A stretch of 47,312 nt of DNA, taken from contig DEAA01000036.1 in assembly GCA_002346545.1 (NCBI GenBank), positions 1 to 47,312 of the forward strand, written 5' to 3'. The stretch comes from Acidobacteria bacterium UBA2994 (GTDB lineage: Bacteria > Acidobacteriota > Vicinamibacteria > Vicinamibacterales > UBA8438). The number at the start of each line of letters is the position of its first letter. Position 1 is the first letter of the stretch. A program made the position numbers and the translations under genes. The notes beneath the pieces are model-generated. The model did no database searches. It saw nothing but the letters and a program-made list of their open reading frames with translations, and was not told the origin of the DNA. This document shows, one piece after another, positions 8,129 through 16,469 of this stretch.

Positions 8129-8781
8129 CCTGCCTCCACTGGCCGGCGGATCGCGATAGCGACGCCGTCTCTTACCGGGAGAAAGCTTGTCGCCAGTCGT
8201 GAGTCACCCGCCAGACGGGTGTTGAACGCTGCGATCGCCGCCGTCTCGGCCGGATCTCGCTGTGGCGCGCTCACCAGGCCAGGCACTACCTCGCCTTCCC
8301 AGAGGACATTGTCGGTAATCAGGAGCCCCCCGGGTCTGAGCAGCTCGACCAGCCGGTCGTGGAGCGGCTCGTACTGCAGCTTGTCGCCGTCGTTGAAGAT
8401 CAGGTCGAAGGGGCCTGCGATCTTGTGCACCAGGCGTGCCGCGTCACCGACCATGACGCTGACCTGATTAGCGAGGCCAGCCGCGGCCAGATGGCCCCGG
8501 GCCAGGATGGCCCGGTCGGCGTCCATCTCTATCGAGATGAGGCGTCCGCTCGCGGAGAGCGCCCGAGCCATCCAGAGCGTCGAGTACCCGTTGGCTGTGC
8601 CGATCTCGAGTACGCTTTTGGCGCCGCTGGCTACCACCATGGCGTGCAGGAACGATCCCACGGTCGAGTCGATGTTCGGGAGACCCAGCGCCTCGCCCTC
8701 GGCGGCCACCGTCTCGAGAAGAGGCGTGGACCTGTCGAGGCTAGCCAGGTAGCGTTCGATCTCTGGCGCGATGATCTGCAT
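8125..8781 (-). CDS. SAM-dependent O-methyltransferase (class I, COMT/CCoAOMT-like)
   Basis: A 218-residue methyltransferase of the small O-methyltransferase family. The SAM-binding motif VLEIGTANGYSTLWMA is at about residues 58-72, the acidic motif SIEMDADR follows, and the metal/substrate-region motif FDLIFNDGDK is present along with LLRPGGLLITDNVLWEGEV. I choose ATG 8781, preceded by GAAGGAG, over longer upstream frames that would overlap the nucleotidyltransferase gene. The enzyme probably methylates a hydroxyl, often a catechol, of a small molecule with a divalent cation. It is translationally coupled to the AtzG-like gene and sits in the middle of the six-gene minus-strand operon. Confidence 0.9.
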   Translation of the reverse strand: MQIIAPEIERYLASLDRSTPLLETVAAEGEALGLPNIDSTVGSFLHAMVVASGAKSVLEIGTANGYSTLWMARALSASGRLISIEMDADRAILARGHLAAAGLANQVSVMVGDAARLVHKIAGPFDLIFNDGDKLQYEPLHDRLVELLRPGGLLITDNVLWEGEVVPGLVSAPQRDPAETAAIAAFNTRLAGDSRLATSFLPVRDGVAIAIRRPVEAG

Positions 8782-8792
8782 GAGCCGCTCCT

Positions 8793-9317
8793 TCAGATCT
8801 CGTCCCCGTCGAGCATCTGCCTGAGCCGGTCTGCGTGCGCCGCGAGGAAACGCCGGTCCCGCTCCCGGTTGGCGGCCGCCTTCGAACGGATGATCTGGCT
8901 CAGTTTTGCCACCGGAATCTCGACCTTGTCGACGAGGAAGGTCCGCCGCTCGGCCCACAGATCATCGAATTCGAATGCCGCGACCTCCAGTGTCAGGTCG
9001 ACGGCAAGCTCGATGGGACGGGCAGCGCGTGTCGTGCATCGTTCGGCCACGACGCGGCGCGGTTGGTCGGCCTCCACGTGGAAGCCGAGCTTGTCACATG
9101 CGTCCCATGCGCGAACCAGATTCCTGGAATCGAGCGGTAGCAACAGGTCGAGGTCGTCGGTCTCGAAGGTGTCGGCCGGATTCAGTGTATGGAAGTTCGC
9201 CCCCCCGACGCCGATCACGATGTAGGTAACCCCGGCCTGGTCCAGCTGCCTGGCCACATCGACGAACGTGGCCAACCAAGGTGGGATGCCGCCCTTCACG
9301 CGCTCGTTGTCACTCAC
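8793..9317 (-). CDS. Nucleotidyltransferase-like protein
   Basis: A 174-residue protein of the minimal nucleotidyltransferase superfamily type. The YIVIGVGGANFHTLNP segment is the glycine-rich entry, and ETDDLDLLLPLD gives the DxD-type metal pair that follows it in this fold. A later acidic strand reads ELAVDLTLEVAAFEFDDL. A basic helical C-terminus (IIRSKAAANRERDRRFLAAH) resembles AbiEii/MNT-like proteins. It starts at GTG 9317, overlapping the end of the AHSA1 gene by 8 bases, and ends 11 bases before the methyltransferase. No toxin or antitoxin partner of recognised type adjoins it, so a defence role is not supported. Activity and substrate are unknown. Confidence 0.68.
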   Translation of the reverse strand: MSDNERVKGGIPPWLATFVDVARQLDQAGVTYIVIGVGGANFHTLNPADTFETDDLDLLLPLDSRNLVRAWDACDKLGFHVEADQPRRVVAERCTTRAARPIELAVDLTLEVAAFEFDDLWAERRTFLVDKVEIPVAKLSQIIRSKAAANRERDRRFLAAHADRLRQMLDGDEI

Positions 9318-9798
9318 CGTTCGATGAGGTCTGACCCCGTTCGAGGTAGCGCTTGAGCGATTCGAGCGAGTCAGTCCATCCAGCCGAAATCAGGGCGTAG
9401 TACCGTTGCCAGCGCTCCCCTTCCTCCGAGCCGCTCTGCCGCACGGTCAGCCGAGTGGCTGGACCCTCAACGCCACAGCTCACTTCCAGTGCCATCGGGC
9501 CGAACGGCTCCGATTGGGGTGGGAGCCAGTAGGCGTCGGCCAGAAAGAACTCCTTTTTCGGACGGAACTCCATGACCGTACCGTAGAAGACACCCCCAAG
9601 GGTGCCGAGCATCTGATCGCTGAACGGTGTCGACCGCCATTCCACCGCGTACACCCCGAGCGGACGCGGCGTGGTGACCGAACGCGCCGTGTCCCACCAG
9701 TCGCCGAGGGCCTTCGGGTCGAAGAACGCTGACAGGACGGTGCCGGGGGCCGCGGTGATTACGACCGAATGCTCGAAGGTTAGGGGAGGGACAGCCAT
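9310..9798 (-). CDS. SRPBCC/AHSA1-domain protein
   Basis: A 162-residue START-like (SRPBCC, Aha1 C-terminal type) protein starting MAVPPLTFEHSVVI at ATG 9798. Family signs are APGTVLSAFFDPKALGDWWDT near the N-terminus, the central MLGTLGGVFYGTVMEFRP strand pair, and the C-terminal helix GERWQRYYALISAGWTDSLESLKRYLE. These proteins form a helix-grip cavity that binds a hydrophobic ligand; function is not predictable here. A longer frame extends upstream but would run into the DUF1343 gene and lacks homology, so the shorter start is used. It follows the DUF1343 stop by 38 bases within the operon. Confidence 0.84.
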   Translation of the reverse strand: MAVPPLTFEHSVVITAAPGTVLSAFFDPKALGDWWDTARSVTTPRPLGVYAVEWRSTPFSDQMLGTLGGVFYGTVMEFRPKKEFFLADAYWLPPQSEPFGPMALEVSCGVEGPATRLTVRQSGSEEGERWQRYYALISAGWTDSLESLKRYLERGQTSSNGE

Positions 9799-9836
9799 TA
9801 GTGAGACGCTGCCGATGGTATCGGTCAGGCCCAGGT

Positions 9837-10994
9837 TCAGTAAAGCAGGTAGCGCTCGCACTGCTGCTTGAATTTGTCGACACCGTCCTCGATGGCGTGG
9901 TCCACCTCGGACCAGTCGGCGTCGGCATCGATCAGCGTTCGTATCCGGGACGAACCGGTCAGGATGTTGATCGGCGGGAGCACGGTCTCGTACTCGTATG
10001 GCGGCGTCCGCCAGCGGAAGTGGTCCGGCGCTTGCGCCCGGCAGGTCGCGAGCACTGCCACGGCCGCTTCCACCGGCTTGAAGCGGATCCGGTCCGTTAC
10101 ATGTAGCTGGCATCCACCGCACGTTGCTCCGGCGTGCTTCTGGAACGTGGGCTGGAATTCCGTCGGCCGAAAGTGTACGCCCGGCAGACTGCGCGCGTTC
10201 AGGGCGTCGGCCAGTGGGGTGGCTGTGAGCCATGGCGCTCCGAATAGCTCGAACGGCCGGGTGGTGCCTCGACCTTCTGACAGGTTGGTGCCTTCGAGCA
10301 GCACCATGCCCGGGTAGACAATCGCGCCCTCGAGGGTGGGCAGATTCGGTGAAGGCAGCACCCATGGCAGTCCGGTGTCGTCGTGAAACATCTCCCGCCG
10401 CCACCCGTCCATCGTCAGCACGTCGAGCTCCGCCCCGATGCCGAACCCTGCGTTGCAGAGCCGGGCCATCTCCCCGATCGTCAGTCCGTGCCGCAACGGC
10501 ACCGGGTAGAGGCCGACGAACGATTCGAAGCCCGGCTCGAGCATCGGGCCTTCGACGGCTAGCCCGCCGATCGGGTTGGGGCGATCACACACGATGACGG
10601 GCACCTTGGCCCGTTCGCACGCCTTGAGGCAGTTTGCCAGGGTGTGGATATAGGTAAAGACCCGGGTGCCTACGTCCTGCAGATCCACGACCAGCGTGTC
10701 GAGGTCGGACAGCATCTCGGACGTCGGCTCGCGGGTTTCGCCGTAAAGCGAATACACCGGCACGTCTAGGGCAGGATGGCGCGCATGGTCGGTTTCGACC
10801 ATGTTGTCCTGGACGTCGGCCCGGAAACCGTGCTGCGGGCCGAACAGCGCCGCCAGTGAGACGTCGGACATCCCGACCACCTGGTCCACGATGTGTCTGA
10901 GCCGGCCATCGATCGAGGCCGGGTTCGAGAGGAGGCCGACCCGCCTATCGGCAATCCGCGGCGCGAGCTTCGCCGAGCCCAGCGAGACTGTCAC
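9837..10994 (-). CDS. DUF1343 protein, NamZ-like exo-beta-N-acetylmuramidase family
   Basis: A 385-residue DUF1343 protein. Members such as Bacillus NamZ (glycoside hydrolase family GH171) release terminal N-acetylmuramic acid from peptidoglycan fragments. Characteristic segments are RVGLLSNPASID, LFGPQHGFRADVQDNM, DLQDVGTRVFTYIHTL, VCDRPNPIGG, LEGTNLSEGRGTTRPFE and the late PYEYETVLPPINILTG. The start is GTG 10994. No signal peptide is present, so this version should act in the cytoplasm, perhaps on recycled wall fragments; exported forms are common. It heads the minus-strand operon that ends with the amidase. A consensus -10 hexamer lies only seven bases upstream of the start codon. Confidence 0.92.
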   Translation of the reverse strand: MTVSLGSAKLAPRIADRRVGLLSNPASIDGRLRHIVDQVVGMSDVSLAALFGPQHGFRADVQDNMVETDHARHPALDVPVYSLYGETREPTSEMLSDLDTLVVDLQDVGTRVFTYIHTLANCLKACERAKVPVIVCDRPNPIGGLAVEGPMLEPGFESFVGLYPVPLRHGLTIGEMARLCNAGFGIGAELDVLTMDGWRREMFHDDTGLPWVLPSPNLPTLEGAIVYPGMVLLEGTNLSEGRGTTRPFELFGAPWLTATPLADALNARSLPGVHFRPTEFQPTFQKHAGATCGGCQLHVTDRIRFKPVEAAVAVLATCRAQAPDHFRWRTPPYEYETVLPPINILTGSSRIRTLIDADADWSEVDHAIEDGVDKFKQQCERYLLY

Positions 10995-11001
10995 AGGCGC
11001 A

Positions 11002-11007
11002 ATTATA
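11002..11007 (-). promoter_or_regulatory. Predicted -10 element of the DUF1343 operon, possibly leaderless
   Basis: On the minus strand a perfect TATAAT lies seven bases before the GTG start at 10994. A weak -35-like CTGAAC sits about 16 bases further upstream. A transcription start around the GTG itself would give a leaderless mRNA; no Shine-Dalgarno is seen before this GTG. The site lies in the short divergent gap with the dam gene. Confidence 0.42.
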
Positions 11008-11070
11008 AGGCCGTTGCCTTATGGTTCAGGACGCTATCCCCAGTCCGTGCTATCATTTGCGACCGACGAC

Positions 11071-12045
11071 ATGTCAACCGCACAGGCCCGGAGCCGGGTT
11101 TCCGTGTCGCCGCCGTCTCCGCCCGCCGTCCGTCCCTTCCTCAAGTGGGCTGGAGGGAAGCGTCAGCTCCTCCCGGAAATTACCCGATTCGTGCCACCCA
11201 GTTTCGGGGCGTACTGCGAGCCGTTCCTGGGGAGCGGTGCCGTGTACTTCGATCTCGAGAGCCGGGGGCTGCTGGAGGGCCGTCGGGCGGCCCTGATGGA
11301 CAACAACCCCGACCTCATCGGGGCCTGGCTGTCTCTGCGGGAGGATCCAGAAGCGGTGATCCGTGCGTTGCGTCGGTTGGCCGGATCGCACCGAGACGAC
11401 CCTAAGGCCGCCTACTACCGGGTGCGGGACGAGCGTTTCAATCCGGCCCGCGCTGAGCTGATCTCTGCTGGCGGCCGGTGGAGCGAGGATTACGACGCGT
11501 CGCTGGCTGCGATGTTCGTCTACCTTAATCGCACCGGCTTCAATGGCCTGTTCCGCCTCAATAATGCGGGGCGCTTTAATGTGCCCGTGGGTAGATACGC
11601 CAACCCTCGGATCTGCGACGCTCCCAATCTGCGCGCCGTTTCCACCGTCCTCTCTCGTCCTGGCGTCGAACTGCGCGAGGACCGGTTCGAGTCGGTCTGC
11701 GAATGGGCGATGCCGGGCGACTTCATCTATTTCGATCCCCCCTACGCTCCAACAAGTGCGACCGCGTCCTTCACCGCCTACACCCCGGGCGGCTTCAACG
11801 GCGACGCTCAGCGTCGGCTCCAGATGGTCGTGGTCGAGCTAGCGCGCCGCGGTTGCCACGTGCTGCTCAGCAACTCCACTGCTCCGGATATCACTGCCCT
11901 TTACGCCGATAACGTGATGGCTCGGGCCGCCGGGTTGCGCGCGGTGCGGGTGTCGGCCCGGCGCGCGATCAACTCCAGGGGCGGATCGCGCGGAGCGGTC
12001 GAGGAGTACCTAATCTCCAATATCCCGGCTCGCGACCGAACCTGA
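11071..12045 (+). CDS. dam: DNA adenine methyltransferase (Dam family)
   Basis: A 324-residue class-alpha N6-adenine methyltransferase. Motif I for SAM binding is PFLKWAGGKRQLLPEI (about residues 22-37) with CEPFLGSGAVYFDL, and the catalytic motif IV is DPPY (about 222-225). The target-recognition region between them includes YLNRTGFNGLFRLNNAGRFNVPVG, as in Dam/DpnM enzymes that act on GATC. I start it at ATG 11071; a longer frame upstream would overlap the divergent DUF1343 gene. No restriction endonuclease or specificity subunit is adjacent, so it looks like a solitary methyltransferase. GATC specificity is family-based inference. Confidence 0.91.
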   Translation: MSTAQARSRVSVSPPSPPAVRPFLKWAGGKRQLLPEITRFVPPSFGAYCEPFLGSGAVYFDLESRGLLEGRRAALMDNNPDLIGAWLSLREDPEAVIRALRRLAGSHRDDPKAAYYRVRDERFNPARAELISAGGRWSEDYDASLAAMFVYLNRTGFNGLFRLNNAGRFNVPVGRYANPRICDAPNLRAVSTVLSRPGVELREDRFESVCEWAMPGDFIYFDPPYAPTSATASFTAYTPGGFNGDAQRRLQMVVVELARRGCHVLLSNSTAPDITALYADNVMARAAGLRAVRVSARRAINSRGGSRGAVEEYLISNIPARDRT

Positions 12046-12119
12046 CGGTTGACGGCGTTCGATAGGTAGGGCGAACACGGGTATGATGTCCGTTTCGATC
12101 CACGCTCGATGGAGCTGCC

Positions 12120-13277
12120 GTGACCAATACCGAGCTGCATACTGACCTGCGCACCGCCGTGCGCGAGCTCTGCTCCCACTTTCCCGATACCTACTGGCGA
12201 GAGCTCGACGCGAAGGAGGCGTATCCCGAGGAATTCGTTAAGACGCTGACCGAGGCCGGATTCCTGGCCGCTCTGATCCCCGAAGATCTCGGCGGGTCTG
12301 GCCTGGGGATCGCCGAAGCGTCGATCATCCTCGAGGAGGTGAATCGTTCGGGTGGGAACTCCGCCGCTTGCCACGCGCAGATGTACATCATGGGCACGTT
12401 GCTGCGGCACGGGTCCGACAAACAGCGTCGCCAGTATCTGCCCAAGATCGCCTCGGGCGAACTGCGTCTGCAGGCGTTCGGCGTGACCGAGCCGACGACG
12501 GGCACCGATACGACGCAGATGAAGACGATGGCTGTCCGCAAGGGTGATAACTATGTTGTCAATGGGCAGAAGGTGTGGATTTCGCGGGTCGAGTACTCGG
12601 ACCTGATGCTACTGGTTGCGCGCACCACGCCGATCGAAGAGGTCAAGAAGAAGACCGAGGGCCTGACCGCCATGCTGGTCGATCTGAAGCAGGCAGTGGG
12701 GAGCGGGATGACGGTGGTACCCATCCGGGCGATGATCAATCACGCGACGACCGAGGTGTTCTTCGACAATCTTGAGGTGCCGGTGGCGAATCGGATCGGC
12801 GAAGAGGGGCAGGGGTTTCGTTATCTCCTTGACGGTCTGAACGCCGAGCGGATCCTGATTGCGGCCGAGTGCGTCGGTGACGGTCGCTGGTTTATCGACC
12901 GGGCCCGGAAGTACGCCAGCGATCGCGTCGTCTTTGGCCGGCCGATCGGTCAGAACCAGGGCATCCAGTTCCCGATTGCGCGCGCGCACGTCAACGTTGA
13001 GGCTGCCGATCTCATGCGGATCCGGGCTGCTGCGCTGTTTGACGAAGGGAAATCCTGTGGCGCCGAAGCGAACATGGCGAAGCTGTTGGCCGCCGACGCC
13101 TCTTGGGAGGCGGCGAATGTCACCATGCAGACCTATGGAGGGTTCGGATTCGCCGAGGAGTACGACATCGAGCGCAAGTTTCGCGAGACTCGGCTCTATC
13201 AGACGGCGCCGATCTCGACGAATCTCATCCTGTCCTACATCGGCCAGCACGTGTTGGGCATGCCGCGGTCGTTCTGA
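12120..13277 (+). CDS. Acyl-CoA dehydrogenase (itaconate-type cluster)
   Basis: A 385-residue flavoprotein with full acyl-CoA dehydrogenase layout: an N-terminal helical domain, the FGVTEPTTGTDTTQMKT flavin loop, a beta domain and a C-terminal helical domain (FGRPIGQNQGIQFPIA, TYGGFGFAEEYDIERKFRE). The usual C-terminal catalytic 'YEGTSE' is replaced by LYQTAPISTNLILSYIG, so the canonical glutamate is missing; this variant recurs in a dehydrogenase subfamily and may use another base. The gene starts at GTG 12120 and leads the operon followed by a class III CoA-transferase, MaoC hydratase, MmgE/PrpD and CitE-like lyase. Its substrate is probably a short dicarboxylyl-CoA, by context. Confidence 0.92.
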   Translation: MTNTELHTDLRTAVRELCSHFPDTYWRELDAKEAYPEEFVKTLTEAGFLAALIPEDLGGSGLGIAEASIILEEVNRSGGNSAACHAQMYIMGTLLRHGSDKQRRQYLPKIASGELRLQAFGVTEPTTGTDTTQMKTMAVRKGDNYVVNGQKVWISRVEYSDLMLLVARTTPIEEVKKKTEGLTAMLVDLKQAVGSGMTVVPIRAMINHATTEVFFDNLEVPVANRIGEEGQGFRYLLDGLNAERILIAAECVGDGRWFIDRARKYASDRVVFGRPIGQNQGIQFPIARAHVNVEAADLMRIRAAALFDEGKSCGAEANMAKLLAADASWEAANVTMQTYGGFGFAEEYDIERKFRETRLYQTAPISTNLILSYIGQHVLGMPRSF

Positions 13278-13282
13278 TCACC

Positions 13283-14461
13283 ATGCTTCCTCTCGAGGGG
13301 GTCACCGTCCTCTCGCTCGAGCAGGCGGTGGCCGCGCCCTTCGCGACCCGCCAGCTGGCTGATCTGGGCGCCCGCGTCATCAAGATCGAGCGCCCCGGTG
13401 TGGGTGACTTCGCACGTTCGTATGACGCGACGGTGCAGGGCGAGTCGTCGCACTTCGTCTGGCTCAACCGGTCGAAGCAGTCGCTCACGCTCGATGTCAA
13501 GCATCCCGAGGCCGCTGAGGTGCTATCGCGGTTACTCAGCCGGGCGGACGTCTTCGTACAAAACCTGGCCCCGGGGGCGACCGGCCGACTTGGCCTGTCC
13601 GCCGAGACGTTGCGGGCGCGGTATCCCCGCCTGGTGGTTTGTGAGATCTCCGGCTATGGCTCGACGGGCCCCTACCGGGACCGCAAGGCGTACGACCTGC
13701 TGGTGCAGGCCGAGGCAGGGCTGCTCTCGATCACCGGCACGCCGGACGAGTCGGTGAAGGTAGGTATCTCGGTGGCGGACATCGCGGCCGGGATGTATGC
13801 CTATTCCGGCATCCTGACCGCGCTGTTGATGCGACACCAGACTAATGCCGGCACGGTCGTGGAGGTTTCGATGCTCGAAGCTCTGGGTGAGTGGATGTCG
13901 TATCCGTACTACTACGGTGTCTACGGCGGTACTCCGCCTCCACGCTCAGGAGCCAAGCATGCCGTGATCGCCCCCTACGGTCCGTTCGCCGGCGGCGATG
14001 GAGACGTCGTCTATCTCGGTATCCAGAATGAGCGGGAGTGGAAGCTCTTCTGCGCCGATGTGTTGCGCAGTCCCGAGCTCGCCGCGGATCCACGGTTCGA
14101 CTCTAACGCGCGTCGCGTGGCGAATCAGCGGGACCTCGACCTGGAGATCGAAACGGTTTTCAGCGCCCTCGCCACTCCGGAGATTTTGGAGCGGCTGGAG
14201 CGCGCGAAGATTGCCAGCGGGCGGATGCGGACGGTGGCGCAGTTCGCCGAACACGAGCAACTGGCGGCCCGGTCGCGCTGGTGCGATGTGGAGACACCAT
14301 CGGGCACCATCCGCGCCACCTTACCGCCCGCCACCATTGAGGACGTCAAGCCGGTCATGGCGTCCGTGCCCTCGCTTGGCGAGGCCACCGATGCGGTCTT
14401 GGACGAGCTGGGTTTCGATTCCTCGACGGTCCGTCGGTGGCGCGACGATGGAGTGATCTAA
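13283..14461 (+). CDS. Family III CoA-transferase (CaiB/BaiF type)
   Basis: A 392-residue class III CoA-transferase beginning MLPLEGVTVLSLEQAVAAPF, five bases after the dehydrogenase stop. Family markers are the N-terminal LADLGARVIKIERP, NRSKQSLTLD, EISGYGSTGPYRDRKAYD and GISVADIAAGMYA; the aspartate of the last (about residue 166) aligns with the formyl-CoA transferase nucleophile Asp169. A frame extending further upstream overlaps the dehydrogenase and is rejected. The enzyme activates a carboxylate by moving CoA from a donor such as succinyl-CoA. Given its neighbours, itaconate, mesaconate or a related C5 diacid is the best guess. Cytoplasmic. Confidence 0.92.
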   Translation: MLPLEGVTVLSLEQAVAAPFATRQLADLGARVIKIERPGVGDFARSYDATVQGESSHFVWLNRSKQSLTLDVKHPEAAEVLSRLLSRADVFVQNLAPGATGRLGLSAETLRARYPRLVVCEISGYGSTGPYRDRKAYDLLVQAEAGLLSITGTPDESVKVGISVADIAAGMYAYSGILTALLMRHQTNAGTVVEVSMLEALGEWMSYPYYYGVYGGTPPPRSGAKHAVIAPYGPFAGGDGDVVYLGIQNEREWKLFCADVLRSPELAADPRFDSNARRVANQRDLDLEIETVFSALATPEILERLERAKIASGRMRTVAQFAEHEQLAARSRWCDVETPSGTIRATLPPATIEDVKPVMASVPSLGEATDAVLDELGFDSSTVRRWRDDGVI

Positions 14462-14495
14462 GACGAGGGAGTGATCTAATAGGAGAGGAGTCACG

Positions 14496-14996
14496 ATGCC
14501 AATCAAAGAAGGGTGGACCGGACGGGTCTACGAAGATTTCGAGGTGAGCGACATCTACGAGCACCCCCTCGGCCGCACGGTGCTTGCCGCTGACAACACC
14601 TGGGCCACGCTGCTTTCGATGAACACCAACCCGATCCACTTCGACCATGCGTTCGCTGCCAATACGCCGTTCGGACGCACCCTGGTGGACTCGACGTTCA
14701 CCCTGGCGGTGGTGACTGGCCAGTCGGTGACCGATCTATCTCAGAACGTCATGGCCAACCTGGGCTGGGATGAGGTGCGGTTGCCGAATCCGGTGTTCGA
14801 CGGCGACACGATCTACTCGCGGAGCGAGGTGCTGGCTAAGCGGGAATCGAACTCAAGGCCGACGGTTGGCATTGTCACCGTCAAGTCGACCGGGTTCAAC
14901 CAGGACGGTAAGATCGTCATCGAGTTCAAGCGCACGTTCATGGTCTACAAGCGAGGGCACGTGCCGCCGCGGTTCCGTCCGCCCTCACCCGAGTAG
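14496..14996 (+). CDS. MaoC-family enoyl-CoA hydratase/dehydratase
   Basis: A 166-residue single hot-dog protein of the MaoC family, preceded by a strong GGAGAGGAG ribosome site. The hydratase-2-like active-site helix reads SMNTNPIHFDHAFA (about residues 41-54): the NP-I-H part is kept, but the catalytic aspartate of the usual 'GDxNPxH' is Asn here. Substituted forms occur among hydratases of branched dicarboxylyl-CoA esters, as I recall, so activity is not ruled out. With a CoA-transferase upstream and a CitE-like lyase downstream, it would hydrate the unsaturated CoA ester (itaconyl- or mesaconyl-CoA to citramalyl-CoA) before cleavage. Confidence 0.9.
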   Translation: MPIKEGWTGRVYEDFEVSDIYEHPLGRTVLAADNTWATLLSMNTNPIHFDHAFAANTPFGRTLVDSTFTLAVVTGQSVTDLSQNVMANLGWDEVRLPNPVFDGDTIYSRSEVLAKRESNSRPTVGIVTVKSTGFNQDGKIVIEFKRTFMVYKRGHVPPRFRPPSPE

Positions 14997-15014
14997 GACG
15001 AGTCTGGGAGCGTT

Positions 15015-16469
15015 ATGCGGGACTGGACGCGGCGGGTGTGTCGCGTAGGGTGGGTCTCCGGACTGGGCCTGCTGATCGCCGTTCTGGCGGTCGGTTGCGG
15101 GCCTTCCTTGCCAGAGGTTGATGGCGATCTGGCCTTCGTCGGGGTGAACGTGCTCCCGATGACGGGCCGCGGCGGTCCGGTGGTTCTCGAGAACCAGACC
15201 GTGGTAGTCGACGGTCGCCGGATCGTCGCGATCGAGCCTACCGCCGACGTGGCCGTAACCGACGGCGTGAGGCTGGTCGAGGCCGAGGGCCAGTATCTGA
15301 TGCCCGGGCTGGCAGAGATGCACGGGCATCTGCTGGGTCGGCCGCTGCTACCGGCTGACATCCAGAACCTGCTCTTCCTCTACGTCGCCAATGGCGTGAC
15401 CACGGTTCGCGGGATGCAGGGCGATCGATCGCACTTCAGGCTTCGCGACCAGATTGCGCGTGGGGAGACCATCGGTCCCCGTCTGTTTCTCGGCAGTCCC
15501 TCGTTGAACGGTGCGCGCGTCACTTCTCCCAAGGTTGGCGCCCAGCTCACCCGCGAGTACGAGCAACGGGGGTACGACCTGGTCAAGATGCACGAGGGGT
15601 TGAGCCTCGAGAGCTTTGATGCGGTGGCCGATATGGCCCGTGAGGTTGGTATCCCCTTTGGGGGCCACGTGCCAGACGAGGTGGGGCTGCTCCGCGCGCT
15701 TGAGGCCGGTCAGGTGTCGATCGACCACCTCGATAACTACATCCAGGCGCTGGTCCCCGAGGATCTTCGGCCGGCCGAGTCCGTCGGGCTGTTCGGGGTG
15801 GGCGAGCTGCTGCCGTTCGTGGACGAAGGCCGCCTGCCTGAGCTCGTCGAAGCGACCCAAACTGCCGGTGCCTGGGTGGTGCCGACGATGGTGCTGTGGG
15901 AGACGGCTTTCTTCGGCGCTTGGTCATCGGCGGAGTTGCGAGGCGAGCGGCCCGAATTGCGTTTTGTGCCGCCGGAGCTCGTGATTGAGTGGTCGCAGGC
16001 GATCGACGGCCGACTCGCGGGGACGGATCGGGTGGCCAATCGAGGGATCCGTGAGCTGCGGCGAACGATCTTGCGGGCGCTCGTCGATGGCGGCGTTCGG
16101 ATCTTGCTAGGTACTGATTCGCCCCAGATCTTCAGTGTGCCCGGGTTTTCGCTGCACCATGAGATGGCGTTGTGGGTCGAGAACGGCATGACGCCCTACG
16201 AGGTGCTCGAGACCGGCACCCGCCGGGTGGCCGAGTACTACGATGCGACCGACGACTTCGGGTCGGTCGAGGTCGGTCTCCGCGCGGACCTTCTGCTACT
16301 GACCGCCAATCCAATCGAGAATATAGACAATGTCGCCAAGCGCGCGGGGGTGATGTTGAACGGCCGTTGGTTCCCCGAAACCCACATTCAGCAGAGGTTG
16401 GCGGAGATGGCGACGTTCTACGGTCATTGGACCGCACCCCTGCAGCCAAGAACCCATGAAAACCCTTGA
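15015..16469 (+). CDS. Exported amidohydrolase, lipoprotein
   Basis: A 484-residue metal-dependent amidohydrolase of the imidazolonepropionase/prolidase-like branch. The N-terminus is a lipoprotein signal with lipobox LAVGC (Cys about 28), so it should be anchored in a membrane facing the periplasm. Metal ligands are all visible: HGH at about 103-105, Lys in LVKMHEG at about 191, His in FGGHVP and SIDHLDNY, and Asp in LLGTDSP. Related enzymes cleave dipeptides or cyclic amides. It is the odd member of the operon: an exported hydrolase between cytoplasmic CoA-pathway genes. Its end overlaps the MmgE/PrpD start by 14 bases, which implies coupled translation. Confidence 0.9.
   Translation: MRDWTRRVCRVGWVSGLGLLIAVLAVGCGPSLPEVDGDLAFVGVNVLPMTGRGGPVVLENQTVVVDGRRIVAIEPTADVAVTDGVRLVEAEGQYLMPGLAEMHGHLLGRPLLPADIQNLLFLYVANGVTTVRGMQGDRSHFRLRDQIARGETIGPRLFLGSPSLNGARVTSPKVGAQLTREYEQRGYDLVKMHEGLSLESFDAVADMAREVGIPFGGHVPDEVGLLRALEAGQVSIDHLDNYIQALVPEDLRPAESVGLFGVGELLPFVDEGRLPELVEATQTAGAWVVPTMVLWETAFFGAWSSAELRGERPELRFVPPELVIEWSQAIDGRLAGTDRVANRGIRELRRTILRALVDGGVRILLGTDSPQIFSVPGFSLHHEMALWVENGMTPYEVLETGTRRVAEYYDATDDFGSVEVGLRADLLLLTANPIENIDNVAKRAGVMLNGRWFPETHIQQRLAEMATFYGHWTAPLQPRTHENP

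Noticed and set aside
8793..9317. Toxin-antitoxin or abortive-infection reading of the nucleotidyltransferase-like gene
   Set aside because: No antitoxin or AbiEi-type partner is adjacent; the gene is embedded in a metabolic-looking operon.
9799..10404. Longer start for the SRPBCC gene
   Set aside because: It would run through the DUF1343 coding region in another frame and has no homology before MAVPPLTF.
10801..11070. Longer start for the Dam gene
   Set aside because: It lies antisense to the DUF1343 gene and shows no methyltransferase motifs; ATG 11071 precedes the first conserved motif suitably.
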